This document shows, piece after piece, positions 13,795 through 26,140 of a DNA stretch of 60,000 nt (the first letter of the stretch is position 1; each line of letters starts with the position of its first letter). The notes beneath the pieces are model-generated. The model ran no database searches. It had not been told where the DNA came from and saw only the letters and a list, made by a program, of their open reading frames with translations. Position numbers and translations under genes: made by a program. The DNA is from Tubiluchus corallicola. Lineage: Eukaryota > Priapulida > Priapulimorpha > Priapulimorphida > Tubiluchidae. The stretch covers positions 250,001-310,000 of the forward strand of contig JAQGDQ010000105.1 of the NCBI GenBank assembly GCA_030141605.1. Reading direction: 5' to 3'.

Positions 13795-13925
13795 CAACTG
13801 CGCGTTATTGATGTGGTTCTTGTCGTTGTCGTTGACGTAGTTGTGGCTGTGGCAGTGGCGATGGTGGTTGCAGCGGAACTGTAACTGTTGTTGGTGCTGT
13901 TGTCTTTGTTTTTCCTTTCGCTATT
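13795..13925 (+). repeat. Degenerate (GTN/GTT) trinucleotide tract
   Basis: Units such as gtt, gtc, gtg, gct and gga follow in triplet register for about 100 bases. This looks like a decayed GTT-type microsatellite. A similar short CGT/GTT tract lies at 21150-21190. Confidence 0.7.
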
Positions 13926-14239
13926 GCTATTGCTGTTAATATGTGCATATTTATTATTTTTTTATTCTATGTGGTTATGTCACCAATAAGCATTCAAGCG
14001 GTACGTAGTTTTGCCTGCTGAAAGACTACGATAAGCAGCAGATTTTAAATTCTATACTCAAATGGTGTTTGCAGACATAAGTTACGACAGAGGTATCAGT
14101 CTATTGGTTAAAAGGTTAGCATTAAGTAGTTATTACATTATTTCTTGTGTTCAAACTTTACAGATGGTACTCACACATTTCGCCGATCAAAATCATTGTA
14201 ATTAAACTTTAAAAAATCTGTCTTTAATAACTTAAATAA

Positions 14240-14389
14240 ATGGGACAGAGTTATGCTTGTGATGACAATCGATTAAATTACAGAAAAAAAGCTGCACGTG
14301 TAGCATCTCTTGAGAAGTACCAAGCACATACTGAACGGATTTATAAAAATGTATGTCTACTTAAACTGCAGCGTATTGAGAAAACTTAA
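14240..14389 (+). CDS. Small open frame, 49 codons, basic and Ala/Lys-rich; status uncertain
   Basis: The frame starts ATGGGACAG and stops at TAA (14387-14389). The centre reads YRKKAARVASLEKYQAH, with a heptad-like spread of Lys, Ala and Glu. This pattern resembles short repeated Lys-Ala-rich units in uncharacterised, often transposon-associated invertebrate proteins, but I cannot name a family. There are no obvious splice sites joining it to anything. It may be a chance frame or a relic. Confidence 0.2.
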   Translation: MGQSYACDDNRLNYRKKAARVASLEKYQAHTERIYKNVCLLKLQRIEKT

Positions 14390-15000
14390 ATTTTATTTTG
14401 ACTTATTTTTGGACACATTTTTTCTTCTGTAATATTATTGTTGTGCATGTGAACTATACTCTTAAGACATTATAAATGTCGTTTCAATCTCATTTTCGGT
14501 TAGTTGTGTTTTTGTAATAGGCATGACTGTTCCATTAACATGTTTTTTCTTTGCGTGATTCCGCATATAGATAAGTGTCATAGTCTCACTTTTCATTATT
14601 ATCTGTATTTATTATGTAACTCGATAATGGGTCACTTTACTTTGGGTGGCCTGTACGTACTTTGGATGGCGTTGGTCTTTTCGCCTTTATATCCCTGGGC
14701 AATTTTTGTGTTGTATCTTGCTTATAAACAAAAAAAGTAAAATAAATAGCAAATATTATTATTATATATTGGTGTCAAACAAAATTTTGAGTGTGATTTC
14801 TATTTTGATTTACTATTTTTCATACAGCACAGCATTGTTCAGAAGTAGTCATGGCTATTACCTTATGGATCTTCCTTAAAAATATAAATATAGCAGCAGG
14901 GCAGTATGGCGCCTAAATCCCCCATTGGCACTTTTGCCAGCAATCGCTTAAAATGCGGATCATGCCAGCGGTGCTTGAAGTGGCGTTTATATTACATGGG
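14390..15000. other. Intergenic, nothing recognised
   Basis: T-rich overlapping frames at 14504-14879 (plus) are hydrophobic by base composition only. No exon is supported. Confidence 0.4.
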
Positions 15001-15172
15001 ATGCGGATACGGATGCGTTAACCATTGCGGAACAACCTGCGGAAAAAACCAATAGGAATAAGTTGCAGAAAAAAAATAACGTATAACGCAGGCTGCATAA
15101 ACGTTTGCATTAAAAACAATATAAACCGATTTTATTTATTCGGTATCCCCCAAAACATATCCGTATCTGCAT
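15001..15172. repeat. Short inverted repeat, 19-bp arms about 170 bp overall
   Basis: The left arm atgcggatacggatgcgtt (15001-15019) matches the inverse of aacatatccgtatctgcat (15154-15172) with about three mismatches. The interior is non-coding and includes 'caggctgcataaa', which recalls the end of the 9977-10498 element. It could be a small MITE or solo terminal fragments. Confidence 0.4.
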
Positions 15173-16532
15173 CTAGCTAAACGTCACTTAGCAGTGGTCG
15201 CTAAGGTAAAGAAAGACCCCTCAGATATATCTCTCGCCTTTGATATGGCGACGATAGTGTTATTTCTTTGGGTTTTGTTCTCACCACATGCTATACAGTC
15301 AGCTTCCAGTCTATACTTTAAGGTAAAAACTGGCATGTAATTATGCGTTATAATGTTTTGTATAATGAACGAAACATCAACTTGAAAAACGTGAAAGACT
15401 TTTTACCCCAAAATCGCCTTCAAGGCGTTAATTATTTAGATTATTCCAATCCTTTTATATGGATTGACGGCTCTCGTTGCAAAGCCCTTTCATTACGATT
15501 AATCTACTTGTAGTTATTCCACAATGTCTTTTAATTAGTATGATATGAGTAAGGAAAACAAAAAAGTCCCTTTCTAAATGTCATTCAAAAAAATAATTAA
15601 GGCAGATTAAAGAGATTCTGAAAGAAAATTCTACAGATAGAGATATAGTTGATGTCCAGAAGATCTTCTTCCTTTCAAGATCTTACTATAGTCTTGATGT
15701 TTCATCTTAATTTTGCGCCTCAATAATTAGCTGAGAATTGCTAATAGGAATAATTAAGAAAAAGAAAAGATTTGCATAGAAATTGTAAATTTTAATTATT
15801 GGCGTTGTTGACGTATCCAAAATTGCAAGATCAAAATTTGTTTTAAATGTCACTGAAAGTAATGAGTGCGTATTAATTGCTGCATAGTAGAATTGGGATA
15901 TGAGCTCATGAGCTTTCACCTCAGTGTTTTAAAAGTTGTTCCTCAGCGCATTCAAAAACTGTACACCGTTGCAATTTGGCTGAATAAATCACTGAAGGTG
16001 TCAATTAGTCTTGAAAATGAAATTTCAGGGCTAGACTTTAAGATCTGATCTCATTCTACTCGCATACATATCTCTCCGGCCCACTAAATAATCCAGAAAA
16101 CAAACGCTTTGAGCCATCTTAGCATTCCGTCTGAGCGCAGTTTGAACGAACCAATAAAGCCTGCTTGGATCATTGGAAAATCCGCTGAGTTTTCTTAATA
16201 AGTGTAAACTCGGACGCTAGTAGTATCCCTGTTGCGTTGTTGGAATAATAATGCTCAATGTAATACTAGGTGTCTACTTTATGGCAACGTCACAGTAATA
16301 GAATTAAAGAGAAATCTAACTCGAAATATAACTGTTTTCGCTATGGTAATTACTGAACGTGTGAAATATCACAAAAAAATGTCAATCAACCAGTGAGGGT
16401 CTATCTCACGACGGCCAATTATAGCTCTCCTTTTGTCTTTCCCCCTTCTTCACCTGAGTGGCGCAACAAAAGCGGCTCCCAAACACGTGCAGGAATTGCA
16501 TTGAAATATACTGCGAGAGTTAAGGTCAAGTG
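15173..16532. other. Intergenic, no gene recognised
   Basis: AT-rich sequence with only short frames on both strands; no domain or splice evidence. Confidence 0.45.
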
Positions 16533-16682
<150 letters not shown>

Positions 16683-17219
16683 TTTTTCTCCAGCCATACA
16701 AGATTTCTGCAACTAAAATTTGTCTAGTAGTAGTACAGAGATATATAGTGACGAAACATTATGTTTGAGTAATAGCTGTGTAGACGTATAGTGCCTGAAA
16801 GATTAGAAACAGTCAGATTTGTCAATTTCTCCGAGCCAAAAAAACTTCAAACAAATATGCCGCTAAAAAATCTCTCCCAGCTAGGTAGATAACATGAGCC
16901 GAGCTTTCAAATTAATAAAAACGCTGTCTGTCCCAAGGTAATTAGTTTCTTTTTTTTTAATTAAAGCTTTTATGCTGTTATAAAAGATTACCAAATGCCA
17001 CTATTGCATTAATGTTTATTAAGATCGAACATCCAGTATTTGGCAGACCTCTTACTTGTTATTCACAGTTTATATGGGGTAATTAACTTCTGTTGCTTAA
17101 AGCCTAATATTGCTTATATTAGTCTTTAAGACTGTTTATTTATAATGTCTAATATGATCTTAAACGTATGATCATTTTGTAGATTTTATAAAAGATGCTT
17201 TCCTTGTAAAATATTTTCT
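16683..17219. other. Intergenic, nothing recognised
   Basis: AT-rich sequence between the (ATT)n array and a degenerate minisatellite. Confidence 0.5.
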
Positions 17220-17515
17220 CTGTACCAGTTAAACTTTTCCAGTACTGAACTTTCCTAGCACTAAACCTGTTCCGTACCATTTTTACTTTGTACCGGACTT
17301 ACTTGTACCAAAAATGCTTGCCAACCTTCGCCAGTACTGTATTAAATCTTACCGCTACCTCATTTTCTCTGTTCCCATCTTTCTTTGTGCTAAAATTTCG
17401 CTGTACTAAAAAAGACTAGCAGCAAATTTTCCCGGCAACAAAACTCCCTTTTACCAAAATTACTAGGAACAAACTTACCTGTACCAAACATACTAGTACC
17501 AAATTTTTCCATGTT
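17220..17515 (+). repeat. Degenerate minisatellite built on 'taccaaa-tt-ct' units
   Basis: Variants of a roughly 15-20-base unit ('gtaccaaacatactagt', 'gtactgaactttcctag', 'gtaccggacttacttg') follow one another for about 300 bases with substitutions and small indels. The 77-codon minus frame across it is an artefact of the repeat. Confidence 0.65.
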
Positions 17516-17681
17516 TTTCAGTTTATTTACATTCTGTAAGCCCTTGCAGCGAGGGAGTTTGTGGGAATGTGTGTACCTCATCAAGTTCGGCGAGGCTAAA
17601 CGCGGCTCGCGATCTGAAAACACAGATCGCTACAGGCATTACTCTGTGTCTATCTATTAACTCACTCTCTCTTTCCCACGG

Positions 17682-17684
<3 letters not shown>

Positions 17685-17758
<74 letters not shown>
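17685..17758. repeat. (TC)n microsatellite
   Basis: About 70 bases of pure CT/TC repeat. The Leu-Ser and Arg-Glu frames are artefacts. Confidence 0.98.
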
Positions 17759-17763
<5 letters not shown>

Positions 17764-20589
17764 TTCTCCCCCATCTATATGTCTGCTTGTCAGTCCCGTG
17801 ATATGTTGTCGCTTATTGTACCGAGTACGCGATTGTAGTATTATGGTGACCCATTTAATTGTCAGTCTACTACACTAGAGTACTGAATTAGTCTATGCTG
17901 CCATCTACAGTTGTTGTTTTGCTCTAATTATACAAAGTTTGTCAGAGATTGATTTTTGTTTCTAAATATTATTTCCTTTTGCTTTGATAGATATTCATTA
18001 ATCAGAGTAATTAGATTGTTAATTTCATGCTTTAATTCTGGTTCTAACTCTCTAGTTTAAATAGAGAAAAATTATAACATTATAACACAGCTTTCTGTAA
18101 ACCAATAATCTTTATTCTGCTGTCAAAGAAGTCAAGTAGACTTTGATTTTGGTTTAACTTGTAGTCTGTAGAGTATAGGTGACCTTTCCATTTATGGTCG
18201 GTATGCATGAATGTGATGTACCTTCCAATAGGAACTTGTATGTCTGGTCATGTGATTACAGCTTTATTCTCTCAGGCATACAAGTTTCAGTTGATCTAGA
18301 GACAGCAATGAGAAAGGATGCAAAATTTCTACTGCAAAATATCATATTGCTAACTTAATGACTGTTTTTTCAATTTTATGGTCTGTGAACATTGTATATA
18401 AAATGATTGCAAATTTCTACATATGTATATGAATTTGGTAAAGGTTGAAATAAAATATTGAATCAAAAATAAAAAAATCTGTCCGTCTGTGTTTGTTTCT
18501 CCTTTACGTTTTCCTCGCCTTGCTGTTTTCTCTCTTACTTATGAAGTGTTACTTCTTCAAGCCAAAACTCCCCATAGCGTCACTAAACACATTCATTCTA
18601 ATAAAATCCGCAAACATTAGCAGGCAACGCAAAGATGTAGAAAAGCAAGACTATATAGATTAATGAAATTATACGTAGCAATTTTTTTATTACGTTAACG
18701 TGATGTGTAAGATATTGTTTTGGCGAGAAGTGCTGTGATTTTTTTATGTGCTAATTTTTGTTTCTTCACTCCGCCTTTTCTCGTACAGTTTTATTGGCAC
18801 ATCCAAAACGATCTGTTGTTTTGCAGACTTTGACAATTTATCGCAAATAGCCAGGTGTAAGATCAGACATTTTTACGCCAAATTTATCACATCACTCAAT
18901 AATCTTACTAGAGAACCAACTACAAACTCTCCTTCTCGATAACTGAAACTCAGACTAACTTAAATGGGTTTACAGCATTTTCTCGATTAATACACATTTC
19001 TAATTTTTATTTCCGAGTTTGCGGTAACGTCAGATAAAATTATTGGCCTTATTTATTATTTAATCACCTATCAATTTGCCCAATTTAAAAAGCTAAGAAA
19101 AAATCCTATAACAGCATTCGAATCACGATCTGCTGTGAAAATTTGCATTACATCTGAGTGAATTATAATATAAATCGTCAAATCAATTGCTTGTAAATAA
19201 AAATTAACAGTCTGCACATGACAGTTGAAAGTTAAGAAATGTTTTTATGATTTATGATTAGTTATAGTAACTTGTTACATTTTTTGCTCCACATGATATG
19301 GATTTTTAATGGCCGGGTCCTATTTTGTAATTTGACATTTCTTCTTTTAAAATGAGCAAAAAACTGCGTGCACAACATATCGTACTAATAAAAGTAATAA
19401 AAAATAAGGTTTGGCAATAAAATCTTGAAATCTGAAACAAAAAACAGTCTTTGTCTGTTTTTGTCTATAAATGGATTACGCCTATTAACTGGATCTTTGC
19501 TATTATATACATTGTTGCATTGTTGTAGTTACTTTCATCCTTGGATCTTTCTCAACAATGCATATTCTGAAATTTACAACCCATGACAACGTATGCGCTG
19601 CGGCTTTCCATGCTCATTTATGTAAATGTGCATTTTAAAATGAAAGATTAATCGTCATCATCCTTTTTCTTATTGAAACCATTAACTTAACAACAAATGA
19701 GCAAGTACATAATGCCTCATCCAAGCATATTGTGTTTCTATTCTGGGTTCCTTTTCTGTTTCTCCCTCATCACTTCTTCTTCTTTTCTCCTTCTCCTCCT
19801 CTTTCTTTTCCATTATTGTTTTTTCTATTATTCTTGCAATTTGAAAATTTTTAAATGTGGAAAGCTAAGGAAGCATAAATGATTTAAAGATTTAAATGTT
19901 TAAAGGTTGATTTATACACATGAACATCAAATTATATACAAAAATTTCATAATAGGAATAACAATATTACGTTGACTGAGGTCAAACGTACAAACCAACA
20001 TCGGACTGAAGAGGAAGGTAAGCTTTCGTGCCTCGCTCCAGGGTTGCTGCAAGCATCAGTGCAGAGACAGGGTGAAAGCTAGTGAATATGTTAAAAACAA
20101 TAAAGCATCAGAAAATGAGTGAGTATGGCATTAAAACAACACAAAGTACAAGTAAGTTAAACTGACGATGCTAATGTTGTACAGTAAAATTTGGTTATTT
20201 GGGTAGAATGCCGTGATAAAAGATGATCAAAAATACCAATTTTGAACCGGCGTATTGGATAGTTTTTGACAACAGTGGGTATTTGTGCCTAGAGCTGAAT
20301 GCTGGTGCATGAAGGCCCTCAAGGGTTACGAGGAGAATAATTAGAATGGATAGCAGCAGCAGAGTAATTGTCAACTGCCCTACGAGTAAAGTAACTATGA
20401 ATTTGTTGAACGAGTATTAAAAATTCGCGAAAAACTGGATGAAAGCAGTTTATGAAAATATTTATACATAAATAATAAACACTCACAGTGAAATCGTGAA
20501 AAGTGATGTAACAGCTAGTTAATTAGTTAAATGATGACGAGATAATGACAAGGATGGAAACGATGATAAAAATCATCATGACAGTCGTT
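17759..20589. other. Intergenic, no gene recognised
   Basis: AT-rich. The segment 18420-18480 ends with 'gaaataaaatattgaatcaaaaataaaaaaa', which could be a retroposed 3' end. No coding sequence was found upstream of it. The segment near 19383 ('cgtactaataaaagt') recalls part of the 26141-29605 inverted repeat. Confidence 0.4.
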
Positions 20590-20602
20590 ATGATGATGAT
20601 GT

Positions 20603-20696
<94 letters not shown>
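20590..20696. repeat. (ATG)n microsatellite, about 107 bp
   Basis: Nearly pure ATG/TGA repeat with one GTT interruption near the start. The poly-Met, poly-Ser and similar frames are artefacts. Confidence 0.98.
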
Positions 20697-21598
20697 AAAG
20701 TTAAACCGAGGCCGCCAAAGACTTCTTTAGAAATTGAATTTATGTAGTATTTAACTTGATGATTAAATGATAAATTTTTCCTTTTCAGCCTGACAAAAAA
20801 ATCAATCAGCACTCCGACGAAAAAAATTAATCAGAGTGGTTGATGGCTAAGCAAACTTTGTTTCTGAGAGGATGCATGTTAGGGATTACTGTCAAACGCA
20901 GTCCTAATAAGCTTCTAGAGCTGCGACATTTTAGCAGATATACCTGCGATAATATACATGTCTTTAACATTTCTACTATGGTCCTCTTGTCTCTGTTCTT
21001 AACAATGCATCGATTTTAATAATACCGTGAACGCGGAGTTTTGCAATTTGGCTTTGGTAGCAAAACCACGAAAAAATTCGTTTGGAAGCTATATAACAGG
21101 GTAAAATCGGACCGAGCTTTCAAAAAACCTAGACAATTTAGCATCATAAACGTCGTCGTCGTCGCTGTCGTAGTCGTTGTTGTTGTTTAGTACTGACGCA
21201 TTATTACCGAACACAATTGACAATATACAGGGTAGTATCAATTTTTCCATGTGTTTGTTGTCATCATTTTGATTCGTACTCGTGGTGCAATCAAATCAAA
21301 TAAACAAACAGATCAACAAGCAAATAACATTAATTAACAAGATTAGCAAGCAATGTGAATATATACAATTAAATGACAGTAAGATATGTTAGTATGGCGT
21401 ACAACTCATTCCTGTCAAAAAATCAAAACAGTTACGTTCTAGAGCCCATATAACTTCTTTAATGAAATTTACAGTCCGTATTTGTTCATTGCTCATTACC
21501 TCTTACATCTAATGTACAAGAAAAAACCTTAGAAAGAAAATTTTCATTTGTGTAAAAAGTTTTGCACTCGTTACAAATAGATAAAAAATTATAACCCA
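20697..21598. other. Intergenic, possible 3' UTR of the minus-strand LINE
   Basis: No gene recognised. The part next to 21599 lies just downstream of the decayed LINE ORF on the minus strand, so it may include that element's 3' end. No clear poly-A or short tandem tail marks the boundary. Confidence 0.3.
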
Positions 21599-24318
21599 TT
21601 ATAGAAGAGGCATGAAATCGAGAATTATGTGCAAAGAAATTGGGTATATGATTTTCGCTGTATAAGTAACTATGGTAATTTTTGCAAATCGTTTTTGTAA
21701 CTGTTTAAGTGGAGGAACAACATCACATATAAAAGGAAGACAATATCTATGTGATGTAAACGGCAAATCCAAAGCTTTCTTACTGCAACATTCCAAGCTG
21801 TACTTTATTTAGAAATTTTACTGTCGAGTTTCCAGGTTTGACTTCCGTAGTAACTGTGACAGTAGCTCCGGAAGACACGTGATGTTAAATCTGTGTATAA
21901 GTAGGAAAAATTAGCAATAACGTAACTAGCTCGGTATATAAAATGACTGCGTTTTTCAGAAATGTCATCATCATCTTGTAAATCAAAAGTTAAAATGTGA
22001 CCCAACTGAGTAACCTGATTGCAAAAAGGCAATGGCCTGTTTTCAAATAAAATTAGAGGTTTGTGTTGTTTTACTCTACATTTACCATTTCTAAAAATAG
22101 TATATTTACTTTTTACCTTATTATTTTGCATATTAGAGAAATTTATATTGAAATGATTACCATAATTTTCACATATAGTTACCTTATATTGCAAAAATTT
22201 AGCATTAGGTGCGAGCAATGATACATCATCTGTGTAGCCGGGGGCCCCCAGTATAAATGTTGCCAACCATACATCCAATATCAGAATCACGTAATTTAAT
22301 CAAAAGACCATCAATATAGACACCAAATAAAACAGGAGATAATATTACCCCCCCCCCGTCTTACCCCATTAGAGAGATGCATTTCTTTAGATATAAAATT
22401 ATTCCATTTAATGCAAGCATATTGCTGCGTATATAAATTTAACGAAACTCTTATTATACAATAGGGGATGTTTCTACCAATTAACAAATTAAACAGACTA
22501 CAGTAATGAACCTTATCGAATGCTTTCGATGCATCAAGCATGGCACAATACACCTGACAACCGTTGTTTAAGTAATGATTGACAGTTTCTTTAAGAGCTA
22601 TTGTACACATGGATGTAGATAATTTGGGTTTGAAGCCGAATTGTTGGTCTGAAGTACATAGTAAGAAACTGAATTTACTCAAAATTAACAAATCTAGAAG
22701 TTTACTCAAAGAAGAAGTCATTGCAATGCCTCTGTAGTTAAATATGGCTGACAAATTACCTCATTTATCTTCAATTATGGGTACTATGTTAGAATAAAGA
22801 AAATTGTTAGGAACAGTGCCATAGTTGATTATCACGTTAAACAACATGCTTAAGTGAATGAATAAGATGTGTGAGAAATTCATCAAATCACCAGAAGACA
22901 GACCCGCAGAACCGTCGCCTTTACCAGATTTTAAGTGAGTAATTTTTGCAGCTATGTCATTCACTGAAAACAAAGGTTGTTAGTATATTCAATATTATCC
23001 TGAACAAGTTTGTTTAAATGCTGCATTACAATGTTGTAAAGTTTTTCACATTCTTCAGCAAAAGTTTGAAATCTCATTTTCGTCTGTTAGGCCCTCAACA
23101 CAATTAGCAGTAAGATTATTGCCGCGTTTCATTGCATGCAAATCTTTAGACTAAAATCTATAGAGTTATTATTTTGGAAATATTCAGCAAGCTTCAGTTT
23201 GCGCATATCTAATTCATTCTTTTTAACGTAACGCACAGCGCAGTGATATCGCCAACGCGTGCGGCATCTAATGCCATTAACAATTCCTTGATTAGGTTTA
23301 CCGGCAGCAACCCATAGATCATGCCAAAATAAGGACGTTCTGTCGGGCCGGTTCCGCAAACGTATTCCACCCCGGAATAACCTTGCTGTTCTCTTTACAA
23401 CAAATTTTTGGTATTTTGGCTGAGCTTGATGCTAAACATGCATTAACTATTGCTTCACAATATTCATTAATAGCATTGCAATGAATTGTACAATTAACGT
23501 TTTCACAGTATAAGGCGTCATGAGGTAAACTAATATTACTAAGCAATAAGTTTAGATGATAATGATACGGTGTGATATGATTCTCATTAGCTTTACCATT
23601 CTCATTACCATGCTATTTTGGGCTGTTTAGTTAATCTCGTAATTCCAGTTTTATAAAAGCTCATATCAAGAGACAGGAGGACAGGACAATGATCACTGAG
23701 ATTAGAGCCTCTATGAATGACACTACAATGTTTAACAGCATTTTAAGTCCGGTGCTAATCACAAAATGGCCAATAGTTGATTTGGCCATATTATAATGAT
23801 TGCAGTAAGTAAAATCAATTTGTGATTTATCGTGATCAATGCAACATAGTAAGTTCCACGTTTCAATAAATTGTTATGTTATTTGGATTGTTGTTTGGAT
23901 TGTAACTATGTATCAGTCTACCAATTTCACCAAAAGTCTCTGTGAGAGTAGTGACGTCATTGAAATTCGCGCGTCACTGTCATATGGTAGATAAGAATTT
24001 ACGAAGAGAGTCAGCACATCATTTTCTCTGGCTTCTACCGCACAGACTCTTCTAGAATTTAACTTTATCGGCTGAAGATTGGTTTGCGTCTTGCGAAAAA
24101 GCCACCGTACGGTCTACCAAAGAGTATAGAAGCACTGGCGTCAACTCCCGAGCATGCTACTACGTTATGGGCAGTTGACAAGTCATCCAATTTGCCAAGC
24201 TGTGATTCTAACAGCCAATGTTCCTGCAAGAATAGAGTTCGGCTAAAAGTTCCTGCATGTACGTTTGCCTGTCTATTGCAAATCCTCTAGAATTGAAAGT
24301 AGTGATATTGAGCTCCAT
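21599..24318 (-). pseudogene. Decayed LINE ORF2: endonuclease plus reverse transcriptase
   Basis: Reading the minus strand from an ATG at 24318, fragments in several frames appear in the expected ORF2 order. The endonuclease comes first: FNSRGFA, then LQEHWLLESQLGKLDD and GRPYGG near 24270-24110, YLPYD near 23990, and SDHCPVLLSL near 23690. A linker follows with IPGWN and FWHDLWVAAGKPNQG (23380-23290), typical of the region before the polymerase. The reverse transcriptase runs from about 22970 to 21800: LKSGKGDGSAGLSSG, NYRGIAMTS, QFGFKPKLST, DASKAFDKV, NGVRRGG, and GYTDDVSLLAP at the active site. YTDD replaces the usual Y/FADD. The C-terminal extension (LGHILTFD, YCHSYYGSQTW, LDLPFTSHRYCLP) follows. 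A total of about 2.7 kb is close to full length. At least five frameshifts or stops separate the pieces, so it is dead. It looks like a CR1-superclade element. Confidence 0.9.
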
Positions 24319-24781
24319 AAACAGTTTTTAATTAGACAATTTCTAGCATTTTGTCATTTGCAGATCTGGGCTTATAAAATTTCCTGCAGGCTCACTGCTC
24401 TTATTTTACCCTGAAGATTGCAGACTGTGCGAGATGCGCAACGCTTTCAAACAAAATTATGGCAGCATGATAGGTTTCCTATTTTTCCAGCGATACTTTG
24501 ATGTAATAAATTGCTCTTTACTACTCGTGATTTTTGTATTCCTTAGCAAAATTTACGTTCCACCCTGTACATTAAGATTTCTAGAGGCTAGATTTGTTTA
24601 AGAAACTCTGAAAGTGTTATTAAAAGCAGAAAATTACACTTCATAACGGTACCTCTTTGCACTGTTGATATTTCATATAAAGCTGTAATTGAAGACTAGG
24701 CGGCCTTTAATTAAAAAAAAGAACAATAATTTTGCATTGAAATCTTCCCACAATCTTCTTCTGTGCCTTATGTTTATTAAG

Positions 24782-24818
<37 letters not shown>
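24782..24818. repeat. (AT)n microsatellite
   Basis: About 35 bases of AT repeat with one interruption. Confidence 0.95.
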
Positions 24819-24823
<5 letters not shown>

Positions 24824-26140
24824 ATTTGCATTTAAAAACTAGTGGGTTTTTTTGCACATAGGGTTCTACATAGTTTAGCCTGCATTTGCTAATAAATAAT
24901 TTAACAACAAAAAGGAAAATAATGAATTTCTGTAAATTAAAGAAAAAGATTGAAGTTGCTCGAGAAGTCCAAATTCCAGTTTTCAATTTCACGAACAGAT
25001 TTGGTAGGCAATATTCACACATTTCACTTGTATTTAAATGTCATTTGCATGTCCCTTTACGGAAAATATTATGAAGAAATAACAAAGAAGTCCAGCATAA
25101 CAAATGTTTTTGCAAATACGAATTATGAAGCCACCTTAAACTTTATGAACCAAATGTCGCAACTATCCCCAAAACAGGAACTGCATAAGGCGCAGGTGTG
25201 AAACCCTTCGACATGAGAAGGATGAGTAATTACTTTATCCAAAAGAGGTGCTCCTTTGTACCCGTTTTTAAAAAAAAACATCTCACGAAATAGTAGCAGG
25301 CTTCTCAATAATAATGATAGAAATAATGATGGTAACAGCGTTTTTAACAATACAGCACATTATAATATGAGCTGCAATGTAACGGAAATTTGCCTAATTT
25401 TGATCTGCATGTTTTATTGTATATTATGAATGCTAGCAACATTAATTTCAACATCAACTTTCCTTTAAATTGAGCAGTATTTTTGTGAGGAGGCAGCGCT
25501 TCGTTTTTCTATTTCACAAACTGAAAAGTTAAAATACATTTGCATTATGAAAATGGTTAGAGAATCAAAATGTGAATTACTGCGGGTGGACAATATGACC
25601 TGTATGGTTCCTTGGGATAAGTTTTCTGTTGGATCTTTACCATTAAGCCTAAGCCTTGATGCACACTTACAGAAATTGTTTGCATCCATAGTTTTGTCAC
25701 AGATAGTTTGATTATGTTTAGTTTGATTGTGTTCTTCTTGCCAATAAATGCCAGTTTATTACTGCTAACAAATTAATAAATAATAAAATAAATAAATGAC
25801 TAAATTTAGTCATCCACTAATTTACCAAATTTTCTATACCGCAGATTTTATCGAGGGACTTTTCTCAACGTTTTTTCATTTAATTATTTATTGTAGGTTC
25901 GTTTCTTTTTTAAGCATTACAAGTTGCGCATGTTTGGTTTGCAAATTCCTTAAAAAACTTAAGAGTTATATAAGTTGAATATATTATGGGAAGAGAAATT
26001 ATTCAGCACCTAATCATACTTATGTACACGAGCTATCTAAGCTGTGACTAATACTTCGCAATAATTTATGTAGTTTTCAACATCTCAGTGCATTAGTAAA
26101 TTCGGCAAGTTAACAAAAACTTAAGCACATGTTCAGACGG
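24819..26140. other. Intergenic, possible LINE tail near 25735-25800
   Basis: Frames at 24886-25201 (plus) and 25123-25350 (minus) have no recognised domain. At 25745-25800 a 'ccaataaatgcc' segment is followed by an irregular (TAAA)n run, like a non-LTR element 3' end, but no reverse transcriptase was recognised upstream. Confidence 0.3.

Noticed and set aside
24084-24290. Plus-strand 68-codon protein
   Set aside because: Antisense shadow of the endonuclease part of the minus-strand LINE.
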